Assembly: GCA_007922195.1 (NCBI GenBank)
Contig: ML681995.1
Coordinates: 12,680,663-12,744,662 of the forward strand
Origin: Podocnemis expansa
Lineage: Eukaryota > Chordata > Testudines > Podocnemididae
Length of the DNA: 64,000 nucleotides
Direction: 5' to 3'
A program made the position numbers and the translations under genes. The notes beneath the pieces were generated by a model that saw nothing but the letters and a program-made list of their open reading frames with translations, ran no database searches and was not told where the DNA came from. The stretch's first letter is position 1. The number at the start of each line of letters is the position of its first letter. Of the stretch, positions 12,539 through 23,889 are shown one piece after another.

Positions 12539-13974
12539 TTACCAATTTCTCACTAGTACTGGGGTTGGGCAGGGATGGGGAACAGCTCTGAAAAATACTG
12601 AGAGCTGTTGATGTTAAGGAAGAGTGAACATATCAGGTAAGTACACAGCCCAACAGACAGAGGACAAATATTTAGGTAGTCAGCAACTATTTATTCAGTA
12701 TATTTGCCCACAAAGCCATTGAATTTGACAAATTTATTTGAATGTTAGCACATATGATGACTTACTTTGGTTTGTTGGTAGTAAAGACTGAATTCTCAGT
12801 TTTAAGATGTCTCCAGAGAGAGTAAACATGCATTATGACCACACTGTTGCCTAAAGATTCTCTAAATAAGAAATGATCTCATAATGAATCATGTTGTACT
12901 TTGGTACATGTTTGATGATTTGTAACGTTGTTTACATTTCCGAAATAAACACTTAAAGATTAGGCTTGTTGTATTTCCTAAACACAAGCTAAAACTCAGC
13001 AAAATCCTTGGACAAATTCCTCATTATCAGGACTTGAATAGTATTCATTTAGTTTTCTGGGCAACTTCAGTGTCAGTTTCTGAACAGATTCTTGCAGAAT
13101 TTTGGTGATAAGAGAATCCTCCCTTTAGCTAAAAATGGCATCTTAAAGGCAGGGCATCATTTGGAAGATTTGACTTACCAAGATGCGAGGAGCAGCATCT
13201 CCTCAGACCAGACTGTTTCTCACTCCTGAAACAAAGGCAAGGATTTGTAGTAATCAGAACAAAAACTGAGAGAAATGGACATCTCACATTGCAGTTCTTC
13301 AGTGTGCTTAGCCCAGGGCTAGCTGGGGGAGAAAGTGAATGTCCTTGTTACCAAGGAGGAGGTAAAAATGAGTGATCCCTAGATGTTACTGCTTGCTGCA
13401 GCTTCATACAGAAAATAAAATGGTGAATGGAGTTATTCCAATACAAACACAGGAGAAAATTTAAGCTAGAGTATTGCCTAGATATCTAAATTAAATATCA
13501 GGTAACTGTAGTTACAGATATAGAATCGTCCAGCAAGACTAAGCAGACATGCGGTGAATATAAAGAAAATTGGCAGTGATTTGATTCATACAGTGTTAGA
13601 AAGTGTAGCTAAAATTACTTGTACTATACAACTGGCAGAATTAGGAGCTGCAGGACTTACTATACAAACTCCTGGAGAAATACTGAATGTGTCTGGCCCA
13701 CAACTTTCTGCAGTCACATGGCAGTGTCCCCATTTAAATAGAGAGCAAGGCAGAACTACATCCTGCAGAAACGCAGTCACATCAGTGCTGACACAATGAA
13801 TCCCATTCTCATTTTGAACAAGATCGCTTCACACTGCCAATTACATTACCATGCACATTAAGGCACCTTTACACCAGTGCACTGTAAGGTTGCTTTAGTG
13901 TAACTGAGAATCAGGCTGTGTGTGACCTTCAAGTGATAGAAAAAGCAATTACCCGTTTCTGAAGGTTCCGCTTT
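12539..13974. other. no gene seen (possible 3' UTR of the 13975-14064 exon)
   Basis: No exon or nameable repeat is visible. If the minus-strand terminal exon at 13975-14064 is real, its 3' untranslated region lies here. A minus-strand AATAAA (tttatt on the given strand) occurs near 12683. Confidence 0.4.
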
Positions 13975-14064
13975 TTATGATCCACCAAACAGAAAATCAT
14001 ACTTGGCCTTAGCAACACTCCGAGAATAAGCCAGTGCATCGTTAACCCAAACAAATGCTTCTGC
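13975..14064 (-). CDS. candidate terminal coding exon, gene not recognised
   Basis: Read on the minus strand, a good acceptor with a T-rich tract (ttgttttgactctacag, ending at 14065) is followed by 29 codons and TAA at 13975-13977. The peptide starts AEAFVWVNDALAYSRS and ends AKYDFLFGGS; its composition is protein-like (amphipathic helix then an aromatic tail), not repeat-like. The reading frame is phase 0 at the acceptor. I do not recognise the family. If the frame is right, the gene's other exons lie at higher coordinates on the minus strand, and the CpG island at 21.65-22.33 kb is a possible promoter. Alternatives are a pseudogene exon or a chance open frame after a chance acceptor. Confidence 0.45.
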   Translation of the reverse strand, partial: AEAFVWVNDALAYSRSVAKAKYDFLFGGS

Positions 14065-17000
14065 CTGTAGAGTCAAAACAAAAATAGTTAGTTTTTCACC
14101 TAAAATGTGAAATGTTAATATTGAATTAATGAGCATGGCATCGGCCTGGGGATTTTCAAAATCACTTAGCATTGAGTTAACACCACCACTGTTGAAATCA
14201 CTGGAAACAGAGGTGAGCCAATGTTAAACACGTTTGAAAAGTCCATCTCTAAATCTTATGACCGAGATTTTAGGCCCCCCTACTTGCAGCACCTTAAAGG
14301 GGCTTAATTTACAAAGTGTGGGTGCTCGGAAAAGTCAGCAACCACCTTCAAAGGACCTTGGCCTGTGCATATAGTTTTAGGCACCAAGGTTTAAAAACCG
14401 GGCCCCAAATTACTTGTAGGTACAAATACTGAAAGGCACCCAAAATTAAAATTTTCTTCAAAAATTATTCTCCTCCTAAATCAAGTTTTTCAACATAAAT
14501 TCTGCAACACTGAAAAACAATAGCTTCTGTACCAAGTGATATTTCTTTGTAATAGGTGTTGGGCATTGGGTTTCTTTGATGTGCAATTGCACATGTAACA
14601 GAATTATAAACCATGGTAGGAGAGAGACATAATTAAGTATAAAAAATACTAGCTAGTAGGTTTTGCTCCAAAATCATCATCATCATCCTTCCATTTTGCG
14701 AGCATTACAGTCTGCAAGACTAGGGCATAAAAGGTACACAGTGAGAAAAGGTACAAATAGCTTTACCCCCTATTAAAATAAGGCCTTGTTTTGTGGACAA
14801 GTTACTGTTGAAATCTACTGAACATGCAGGACTACAGCCTGCTAAAGGTGGAGCATTGCTAATGCTCATGGAAGAGTTAGAAACATGAACTTCATAATAA
14901 GGATTTACTTGGATAGAGCTTTTTAGTCATCGACTGGAGAGATGGAGATAGGGTGGAATGCTGGCAGCACTGAAGTCAATGGAAGTTTTGCCGCTGACTT
15001 CAGCAGATTCAGGATTTCACCCATTGTGTTTTCTGCCATGAATGGAATGGACAGACAAGCACCTCACCCCTTGCTCCAGAAAAGATTGCAGCAACTGTTC
15101 CACCCATTCCTCTCTTCCCCCTCCCCTAACTTTCTTCCTCTGAGTCAGCTTTGCTGAATTTGGCCCAGCATTTTGATGGGCGGTATATGGGTCAGAAGCC
15201 CTGGGCATTTGTACCAAGAGGGCACTTGAGCCCATTTGGAGTGGCATATAGCACTGCCAAAATTGCTGCTCCTGCTGCCAAAAGCCGCTCCACATGGCTC
15301 CGTTCAGCAGTGTGCTGGGAGAGGGTGTCCCCAGGCATGCTGCCAAAAGAAACCACTGAGAGTGGCTCCTCTCAGAGGCATGGCTGGGAAGGAAAGTCAA
15401 GCAACTTCTTTTTGACAACATGCCTGGGAACCCTACACCAGGCATGCTGCGGAGAGTAGCTGCTCCATGCAACTTCTTTTTGCAGTGTGCCTGGGGAGCC
15501 CCTCCTGGCGGCTGCTTTCCAACAGCATACCTGGGAATCCCCTATCTCCCACTCCAGCTGTGGCTGCTGCCAAACCTTCAGGCAGCGGTCCCTCTTTTTC
15601 GGCAGAGGGGGCTGACAGCAAGGGCTGAGGGTTGGGGAGGAGGGGCTGGCACAGAGCCAACCGGTATACTACCCTACACAGAGAGTCATGAGTATTTGGA
15701 CAGTATAAAGAACACAGGTCTCAAAAGGGGAGCATTTTAGAAGACCTACTCCATCAGAATAGTTATTAACAATGGAGCCACTCTCGCACGTCAGCTGCAT
15801 ACTACCCAGCTACAACAAAGCATAATTTGTACAAAATGATTTAACAACCCATAAGGAAGCTACTTTGCTCCTGTGTGCGTCTCACAGTACAGTTGTGGCA
15901 TAAGCATGAATGAGGTCTCTTTGTATTTAAAGAAAAACCACACCTGGTTTGACTTTCTTAAATGGTAACCAATGCTGCAGAAGCAATGAGTGCCAGTAGG
16001 TCAATAAGTAATGAAAATCAATCTTTAAACCACCATACTCCCTCTTCGCTATCCTATGAAGTTAGATGGGATCCCAGCCAGACAGGATCAATATCAAATT
16101 GTGGGTACGCGGAATCACTGCACATAGGAAAAATTTTAATCAGCTTTAAGCAGGAGCCAAGATGCTCAGTAGATGCGCTGAAGAATTTCAGATCCCGGCA
16201 CCCTTGGGTGATAGGACTTCCACTCTGCAGCGAAATCCTGTACAGGCATCAGCAAATGATCCACAGAATTCTGCTTTTGTGCCAGCAAACAGGTTTTGCA
16301 GAATTTTTTAATACACCTTGCCATAACGCCAGGAAAGAAACTCTTGTTCCAGTTCACTACACCTTAAGCATCATCTAACTCAGAAATTCTTATTATTTTA
16401 ATCCATAACCAAAGATTTAGAAAAATGGGTGCCTAAAATTTGACTAAAATCCTCCTTCAGCTATCTAAAAAACAGTCTGCTTTCTTGACATGCTACACAC
16501 CAAGCAACTCCCATTAAAGTCGATGGGAGATGCTGAGTGCTCAACAGGACTGGAGGCAATGTGGCCACTTACTTGGGTGCCTAAGTATAAACTTGGATGA
16601 CAATTCTCATTTGCACTGTAACACACCCTGACTTCAAGCCCTCTTTTATACTCCTTTGGCTTTCACGTAATGGAGTTTCAGGCCCTTTGGAGCCAGAAGT
16701 AGTGCAGTTTTAGCCTCATGGTGTGGCAACTGCCATTAAGTCTCTCTCTGAAGAATGACTGCACTATGATGAAGGGCCCAGCTGGAACTGCTGTATTGAG
16801 CACAATGCGGAGAGTTAGGATTCCTGATTTCTGTTTCTAATTTTACCATTAACTATGGGACTGATCCAAAGCCCACTGAAATCACAAGATCCCAGAAGCC
16901 AAAAGCTTAGCAGATTCAGAAGAAGCCTGGACATTTACAGGAAACATTCCAAGCTACATTAGTAAGGATTAAAAAATAAATACAAGTTTGGAAGCGATAT

Positions 17001-20000
17001 AAACCCTCATGCTTCAGGGCATAAGCCAACTCCCTCAGCTGGAGGTCAGAAAGAAACTTGCCTCACAAGCAAGTTGGGACACTTTAAATTGTATTAAGCC
17101 CTTAGCCCTTTGGTAGCAAGGTCCCACCTACTGAATCACCAATTCCATTTCTGCAGCACATCGTGCTTGGGCTTGCTAAACACATAAAGCTATTTAGAGC
17201 ATATAGCACATGTGGCTGTCTCCTGTCATACAGACCCACTATTCTGATTTAGCAGCTTCAGTGCTGCATGAAGTAATGTAATTTGCTACTTTTTAAAATA
17301 TCTCTCAGTGTATTTGTACATAAAAGTTCCCAAGTCATTCGGACAAACAGTTCATGTTCATTGACATTCACTCCAATGCAAAGAACACCCACTGAAGGAT
17401 CAATGGTGATCTTTAACAGTCAGTCCTTAGCGACACTCCAGTGCAGCGTGTCTGTATGTGGTTTACCCGGATGGTTTATACTTAGTGACAGAGCAGCCTT
17501 TTAAGAGACACAGAGGCCCTTAAGGTGTCTAAGAACCATTGTGAAGCCACCTACAAAAGGCCATTAAGCAGGCTGATGCCGAGTTATTGAACATTAAATG
17601 CTTAGTGTCCCGCCCGTGGCATAATGATTTCTGAAGGGGCATGTTGGACTGTAGTACTGGGGTTGTTTAAATCAGACTCAAAAATCTCATTGTCACAATT
17701 CAGTCCAGAAGCACGGGGGAGCTATCCAAGGGTAAGGAACAGGGCCAGATCAGCTGTCACTCAGGCCTCAGGTCACATACACAGCTGTTGTCAGCAAACC
17801 CCCTCAGCTCCAGGTCAGTCAGTGACTGTCTCCCACTGCATGAACACTGCCCTATCAACCCCAGGGCCCTCTGCCAGTCCTCTCCTGGCCAGCTTCCCTG
17901 AGCAGACATGAATGCAGCTCCTCATCCAGCACCTTGGGTAGCAAAGCTCTGGCTGACTGTCTAGTTCAGGTGCTAGTGCAAGAGCTGCTGCCACAGGAGC
18001 AGAGTGGAGGAGCAGCACTGGCCACTGCAGTGCTGCCATGCCATCACAAAGGGGTGAAGCCCAGCTTCAGTGAATGGCATCACAATGTGAAGCAAGGGTG
18101 CCGCATCACAGGTCAGGTTGGCCCCCCCCAAAAACCAACTCCTCAGTATGTGCCTGCCCTAGACTGCCTCTGCATTCATCTAGTCCTGGTGAGAAGTCTT
18201 CCCCCCAAGAAGGCAGCTCCCCCATGAAGGAAAAGATGTCCTTACTGGACATCTTCCTTTTCTTCTTGTGGGCGGCTGCCAGCAAGTGTGCTCCAGCCAG
18301 AGAGCATCAAAGGTTTAGTGGTCTGTCTCAGGACAGAGCTTGCTCCTTAGCAACCTCTACCATCTGAGGAGGCAGCAGAAGACTTGGGGTTTGGTCTGTG
18401 TGGATTACCTATCATAGGAGCAAAGGGAGAGCCCCAGGGACTAGTACAGCCCTGTGCACAACAGACCAATCTGATACAGAGAGTAATTACTACGATCAGG
18501 AGTGGAATAGTGGTGTGGTATTGAAGGAGGATCAGAGTAGTTCAGTCCCATTTAGCTAAAGTCCACCTCCCTCCATGGCTCTGATAATCCTCACACTCCA
18601 GGAACCACTGTGCAGCTTGGGAAGTGCAGGTTCACGGCAGCCAGTGAAAGAACATCAAACTTATGCAACATGGAGAGCAATATAATCAATGCCAATCAAG
18701 AGGCACTTACAGAAAATAGATCGGAAAAGAACTTTATATTTTGTGACCCTAAATAAAGAGTCTCCACAGCAGTGACCTGGGTGGTTTTAGAAATAGTTGT
18801 TTCAGTATAGAAGGTTGACAACTCTTCCTGTTAACTATAATAAAACCATATTCTGAGCTTAAAAGACTCTTGCTATTAATGCTGGCATTTGTTCAATGTG
18901 GAGAGATAAAAATCATTATCTCAAAGACACATTTATGAGCTGCTGTTGTTTAAAGATAAGCCAACTCTTCAGCTATACATTTGATAGTAAAAAGGAAGTA
19001 GAGAATCATGTTCACTATCAGACCAGATTCATTAATCAGATATGTAAAAGAAAATCCAATGCAACTTTTCTGAGGAATTGGGTCAGTGTCCCACAAACCG
19101 AATATGCATGCCTGACCACTTAATCTTCTAATCAGATACTGTTTATATATTTTGATTACTTTGTTTCACAGCCACGTATTAGCAGAGTACTAATAACATC
19201 TTTCCTCTTGTGCAAGTCTGCTGGTACTGGACTGGTGAGGCAGTGTCCACTCTAGACCCAAGCTTTTCAGAGTAGGGTTTAAGTCTTTTGAACTTCTGGA
19301 AGACAGCTAAATCCTGTTCCACTACCTCCCACTGATCCTCACTTCTCCAAACTAGCAGCACATAGCCACCAGAGCTAGAATCCGTTCCAGGCACCCCTTC
19401 AGACAAGACTCCAACGTTTAGTTATGCATAGCATGTCCTTTAACTCCATCATCAACTTGACCTATGCTCCACCATCCCCACTATTCCACACTCATGCACA
19501 CTCAGCTTTAAACCCATCACCAGCTCTCCAGTCCCATCCCCCTTCATAGGGCTGGAAACTTTTCCCCCATCAAATAGTAAGCTGTGTTGATCTCACTAGA
19601 TAACCTTAACACTGAAAAGCCATGAAAAGTGTCTTCCCTCTGTGAGTGAAAAAGAAAGTGAAACTTATACCATCAGACTATGTCTAGCCCACTGAGAGTC
19701 ACACCTCTGTGGCTTCCAGGCTGAAACCCCTGTGCTTGGGTGCAAGCACATTAATCTTACAGCTCCAAATCACAGCAGCAACCCTAGCTGGCAAGAGCAC
19801 ATCACTCCACCACACTTCTCAACAAGACAGCACTCATCTTCAAGACCCTACACTGCATGGGCCATCCTATGTAAGAGAGCAACTTTAGCATCTTAGGCCC
19901 CATTACAGTACAGAGTTCTTCCAGGAAAAAATTTTGCTGGCAAACAGTCACTGCTATAATTATAGCATTCGCTGGTGTCCACACAACCAACCTTCTGTTG

Positions 20001-20400
20001 GTGGAGTGCGTCCTCACTAGGAACACTTCAGTGACAGCAAAGGTAGTGTGGGGGAGCTTGCCGTGATCCCAGACACTGTACCCAGGGCTTCACAGAGTCC
20101 CAAGCAGCAGGCAGCTGCAGCTGCCTAGTGCTTCCTGGAGACAGGTCAGGGAGTGGAGGTGGCAGCTGCCTGGGAAACCCAGGGGAGCAGCCACTTGGGG
20201 CTCATCTGGTCCTGGTTAGCTGCTGCCAGTGCAGTGGAGCCATGAGGGTCTGCCTCCTTGCTACCACATGGGACCCTGGGAAAATCAGCTGCAGCAGATT
20301 CTAGGCAGCAGCTGCTGCTGCCGCTCCTCCATCCCACCAGCAGCCAGCCTGAAGCCCCCAGGGAACAGTGAGGTGGGAATGGAGGGTCCCCAGAAGCTTC
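14065..20400. other. mostly non-coding; intronic to an upstream gene or intergenic
   Basis: Contains a GC-richer patch at about 15290-15560 with imperfect repeats of 'catgcctggga' units. At 16166-16357, on the minus strand, is a 63-codon frame with a C-x2-C zinc-knuckle-like stretch. A 38-bp exon-like segment bounded by AG and GTAAGT lies at 18711-18748 on the minus strand. None of these is secure. Confidence 0.35.
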
Positions 20401-20407
20401 AAGCCCT

Positions 20408-20600
20408 GCTTACCAGATCCTCCATCCCCAGCTGCAGGGGGCTGAAGTTACCAGGGCTCTTCCATCCCCGGCAGTGGAGGACTGAAGCTGCTGGGGCACC
20501 TCCATCCCTGGTGGCAGGCGGGAGGGACAATTGCCAGGGCTCCTCCATCCTTAGTGGCAGAGGACTGAAGCTGTCAGAGCTCCTCTCCCTGGTGGTGGCA
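20408..20600. repeat. minisatellite, about 42-bp unit, 4-5 copies
   Basis: Imperfect tandem copies of 'cctccatccc..agtggcag.ggactgaagct.ccagggct' follow one another from 20408 to about 20600. Copies differ by several substitutions. The open frames across it are by-products of the periodicity. Confidence 0.6.
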
Positions 20601-21170
20601 TGGTTTCTTCCCAGGATTCACTCTGGTCCCAGGCAGCAGGCAACTAGTGGGCTGCAGAACCCAGGTGGCTGCTCCAAACTGCCACCATGACTCTGGTGAG
20701 TCCAAGTGTCTGTCCCCACCACCCCACACTTTCTGGGACAGGCAGCCAGGGCAGTTCAAGCCCTGCTGCCCTGCCCTGCCCCCCACATACCTTTTTATTA
20801 CTGGTCTGTTTCCCTGCGAGACCGACTACCCTTACTTGTCAATTTTACTGCACTGTTAGAGAAACTAAATTGACAAGAGTTACAGATGTCCCTTGCTTTA
20901 AGGGGGGAAAAGTGTCCACATTGTCACCCTGCCACCCTCCATTCAGGTGTCCAAAACAGCACAGCTTTGTCTGCAAAGAAGGGAGTCTAAGATGACTTTT
21001 GCCAACACAACTTGCCTTACTCAGGTATTGCATCCTTGCTCCCCTAGAGTTGTTTCCCTAGCAACAAAATCAGAAATATGGCACTCCTTTCCAGAAAAAG
21101 TAGGAATGACCACAGAACTCAGCACTCAGATCCGGATGCAAGCCTACTTTTTTAGCCACAAAAGCAACAA

Positions 21171-21281
21171 AGTGGGCTGGAGCCCATGAAAGCTTATGTC
21201 CAAAGAAATCTGTTAGTCTTTCAGATGCCATGGGACTCTCCTTGCTTTTGCTGCACACAGCCTAACACGGCCGCCCCTCTG
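21171..21281. mobile_element. palindromic element, family P (half copy)
   Basis: Only the right arm is present: 'gtgggctggagcccatgaaagcttatg ... tctgttagtcttt ... gccatgggactctccttgc', ending 'cctaacacggccgcccctctgg'. Confidence 0.55.
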
Positions 21282-21649
21282 GAAAAAAAACAACAGAAGA
21301 CAAGCTTACTCTCTTCCCTCCTCCAGGAAACCCTTTTGCGGGCAAGGCCTCAGGCAAAGCACACCTGTCCAGAGAGCATCCTGTGAAGTTAGTAACTCTG
21401 ACAATGTAGCGACATACCTCCTCCGGAGCTAGGAAACACTGAGCAGCAAGTCGGCGATTCACTCTGACCCTCTGCTTTCCCCGCAACAATAGCTTTGCTG
21501 GGAGACTGTGGAATTAGGAGCCAATAAAGCTGCCTCAGAGCCCACTACTGGGGGAGCTACCAGAGCATTATCAGAGGAAGCCGCCAGCAGCACAAGACGC
21601 CTTGGAGACAGTCTGGGTGCCTAGCGCGCGCTGGGACCAGCTAACCCCC

Positions 21650-22335
21650 CAGAAAGACAGGGGTTTTGTTTGATTTCGGGTCTTACGGCGCGCCCCTGCC
21701 CTGCGGGACCAGGGCTGGCAGGCTGCCCCCGATCCCACTTCCCTGCCGCGGGGACAAGCCAGTGGAAGCGAATCAGGCGCGGGGCGGGGAATGGCACCAG
21801 CCGGGGGCGCCCCGCGCGCGGGGGGAGGGGGCGCTGCGAGCTCGCGCCGGAGCCGTTGCGGCCGTTGGGGCGGGGGGAGGGGCGCCGGCGTCGCAGCCCC
21901 CGCGGGACGAGGGGGGCGTTTCAGCGCCGCGCGACACACACCCGCGGCGGGCTGGGGAACCGAGGGCAGCGCCGTCCGTGCCTTACCCCGCCGCCGCCTC
22001 CGCCTCCGCCTCCTCCAGCCATCCCGAGCCCCCGCCCGCCCTGCTGCGGGGCTCGTCGGCGGGATCTGGCGGCAACAGCGGCCGCTCAACTTCGCCGGCA
22101 GCCGGCGCGCGCCCCGCCCTCAGGCCCCGCCTCTGGGCACGCGCGCCGACCTGCCCCCCCCCCCGCCGCGCGCGCCCGTCTGTGTGTGTGCGCGCGCGCG
22201 CGCATGCGCCCCAGGACCGGACCCCAGGGGGAGGCGCGGCTGCCGCCCGGCGGGTCGGATGGGGACAGGGAGGCTGCGGGCGCGCGCCGCTGGGGCGCCC
22301 CCTGCTGGGCTCGCTGCGGCGGGGGAAGCCGCCTG
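21650..22335. promoter_or_regulatory. CpG island
   Basis: A GC-rich block with dense CpG: runs such as 'ggcgcgcc', 'cgcgcgcgcgcgc' at about 22187-22202, and (gcc/tcc) triplet runs near 21990-22015. It stands out sharply from the AT-rich surroundings and is the only such block before the final kilobase. CpG islands of this size usually mark a promoter and first exon. A CCAAT motif lies in its left flank near 21521, and on the minus strand a donor-like gag|gtatgt lies near 21410. Overlapping long open frames in all phases are expected from the base composition and are not taken as genes. Direction is undecided; minus would suit the exon at 13975-14064. Confidence 0.65.
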
Positions 22336-22339
22336 AAGC

Positions 22340-23050
22340 CTCCCCAGCACTTGAAATTAGGGGGCGGGAAGGGGGTGCTGGGGTGCTCATTAAATTGGTG
22401 TAAAATTGTTACAAGCTGACAACTGGGGGGTGTTGGGGTGCTCACTTAATTGGTGTAACACTGTTACAAGCTGACAACTGGGGGGTGTTGGGGAATTCAG
22501 GTGGGTGTNNNNNNNNNNTGACAACTGGGGGGTGTTGGGGAATTCAGGTGGGTGTTGGGGTGCTCGCTAAATTGGTGTAACACTTATTAGCTGGCTACTG
22601 GGAGGGGTGTTGGGAAACTCAGGTGGGTGTTGGGGTGCTCGCTAAATTGTTCTAACACTGTTACTAGCTGACAACTGGCAGGGGTGTTGGGAGATTCAGG
22701 GGTGTTGGGGCGCTCACTAAATTGGTCTAACACTGTTACTAGCTGACAACTGGCAGGGGTGTTGGAGAATGTTAGGGAAATTCCTGACAGCTGCAGATAC
22801 AGCCTGGGGGCCTGTCCCGCCAGGGAAGCCAAGGTTGCATGCGGCAGGCTATGGGGTCTGCATAGGGGTGTGCTGAGGGTGGCTGGAGCCCAGGGATGAG
22901 AGATTTCCCTCACACCACTCCTACACCACTCCTGAATTTCCCATCACCCCCCCCAGTGGTCAGCCAGTAACAGTGTTACACCAAATTAGTGAGCCATCCC
23001 TAAAGCTCCCCTTATACCCCCCTCCCCAATTTCAAGTCCTGGGGAAAACA
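22340..23050. mobile_element. foldback element with a tandemly expanded arm
   Basis: The outer ends are inverted: cccagcacttgaaattaggg near 22345 against ccaatttcaagtcctgggg near 23025-23044. Next inside, 'gctcattaaattggtgtaa..ttgttacaagctgac' (22386-22420) is matched inverted by 'gtcagccagtaacagtgttacaccaaattagtgagc' (about 22960-22995). On the left the arm is repeated in tandem (see the next entry). I found no clear target duplication. Confidence 0.55.
22380..22765. repeat. tandem array, about 75-110 bp unit, containing a 10-N gap
   Basis: At least five copies of 'gggtgctc(a/g)ctaaattggt(g/c)taacactgttac(a/t)agctgacaactgg...ggggtgttggg(ga)attcaggtgggtgttg' follow one another. Ten Ns interrupt the array at 22509-22518, and the bases just before the gap resume just after it, so the true copy number is unknown. 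Confidence 0.75.
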
Positions 23051-23830
23051 TTGCTGGGGACCAAGCCCGCATTTGTACCTGCTCCCCAGAGGAGAGGCCA
23101 CAGCACCCTCCCTCAGCTGCCCAGGAGGGGGCATCTGTATCTGAAGGGGAGGAGAGAGGCTGGGGGGGGGGACACAAATGCCTCCCCTCAACATACTTAC
23201 CACTACTGCAGTTACCTTGCAGCATCCAGTTCTGGCTGGGTCAGGGCAGCCTCACCATCACCACTAACTACCCCAGGCCTGGGAATGCAGCTGGCACAGA
23301 TGCTGTGTTGCAGAGGGTCATCTGTGGCCTCTTGTGGTTTGCATGGTCTTCAGTCCAGCACTCCTTCCTGGACTCCACTGGGTTTCTCAACTGCTGGGAC
23401 AAGGGTTCTCAAACTGGTGCGTGCTGGTGACCACTCATGAGTTGTCAGTCCCCACACATCTGGGGTAGGGCACCGCAGCTGGAAATGTTTTCAGAGGAGG
23501 TCTGAACAAGAATTTCAAGCACCCCTGTGCTGGCAAGCTGATTGGTAATCACCTGGTGGAACTGTATTAAGCTGTATGTATGCTGTGTCCAGTGCCTGAA
23601 GCTAGGTCAAAAGCTACAGCATGTACACACAGTGTGTATTTTAAGATCAAGCTGTACAACTGTCCAGAATTGGTTAAAGCAGCAATCCCTGAGGCAAAAG
23701 CACACAATCTGCAATATACCCTTTGCTGTGTAGTATGGTCCTGGGGGATTACAGGAGGTAGCCTGATTAAAACCACAGAGATTGGGTATGCCCCTAAACA
23801 TATAGCAATTATAGGGGGAGTGTTGAGAGA

Positions 23831-23889
23831 CACCTGAGGGATTTAGGAATACATATCAGTGGAATTTGTATTCCTAAATCCCTTAGGTG
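23831..23889. repeat. short near-perfect hairpin
   Basis: Arms 23831-23852 and 23868-23889 are complementary at 21 of 22 positions around a 15-nt loop. The core is gggatttaggaatac / gtattcctaaatccc. It could be the remnant of a small MITE or a structured RNA. Confidence 0.6.

Noticed and set aside
15017..15740. Frames of 75-151 codons on both strands
   Set aside because: A GC-richer repetitive patch with 'catgcctggga' units; no splice sites or domains.
21666..22419. Open frames up to 249 codons on both strands in the CpG island
   Set aside because: They overlap in several frames, are dominated by Pro, Arg, Ala and Gly, and show no domain. GC-rich DNA lacks stops by composition.
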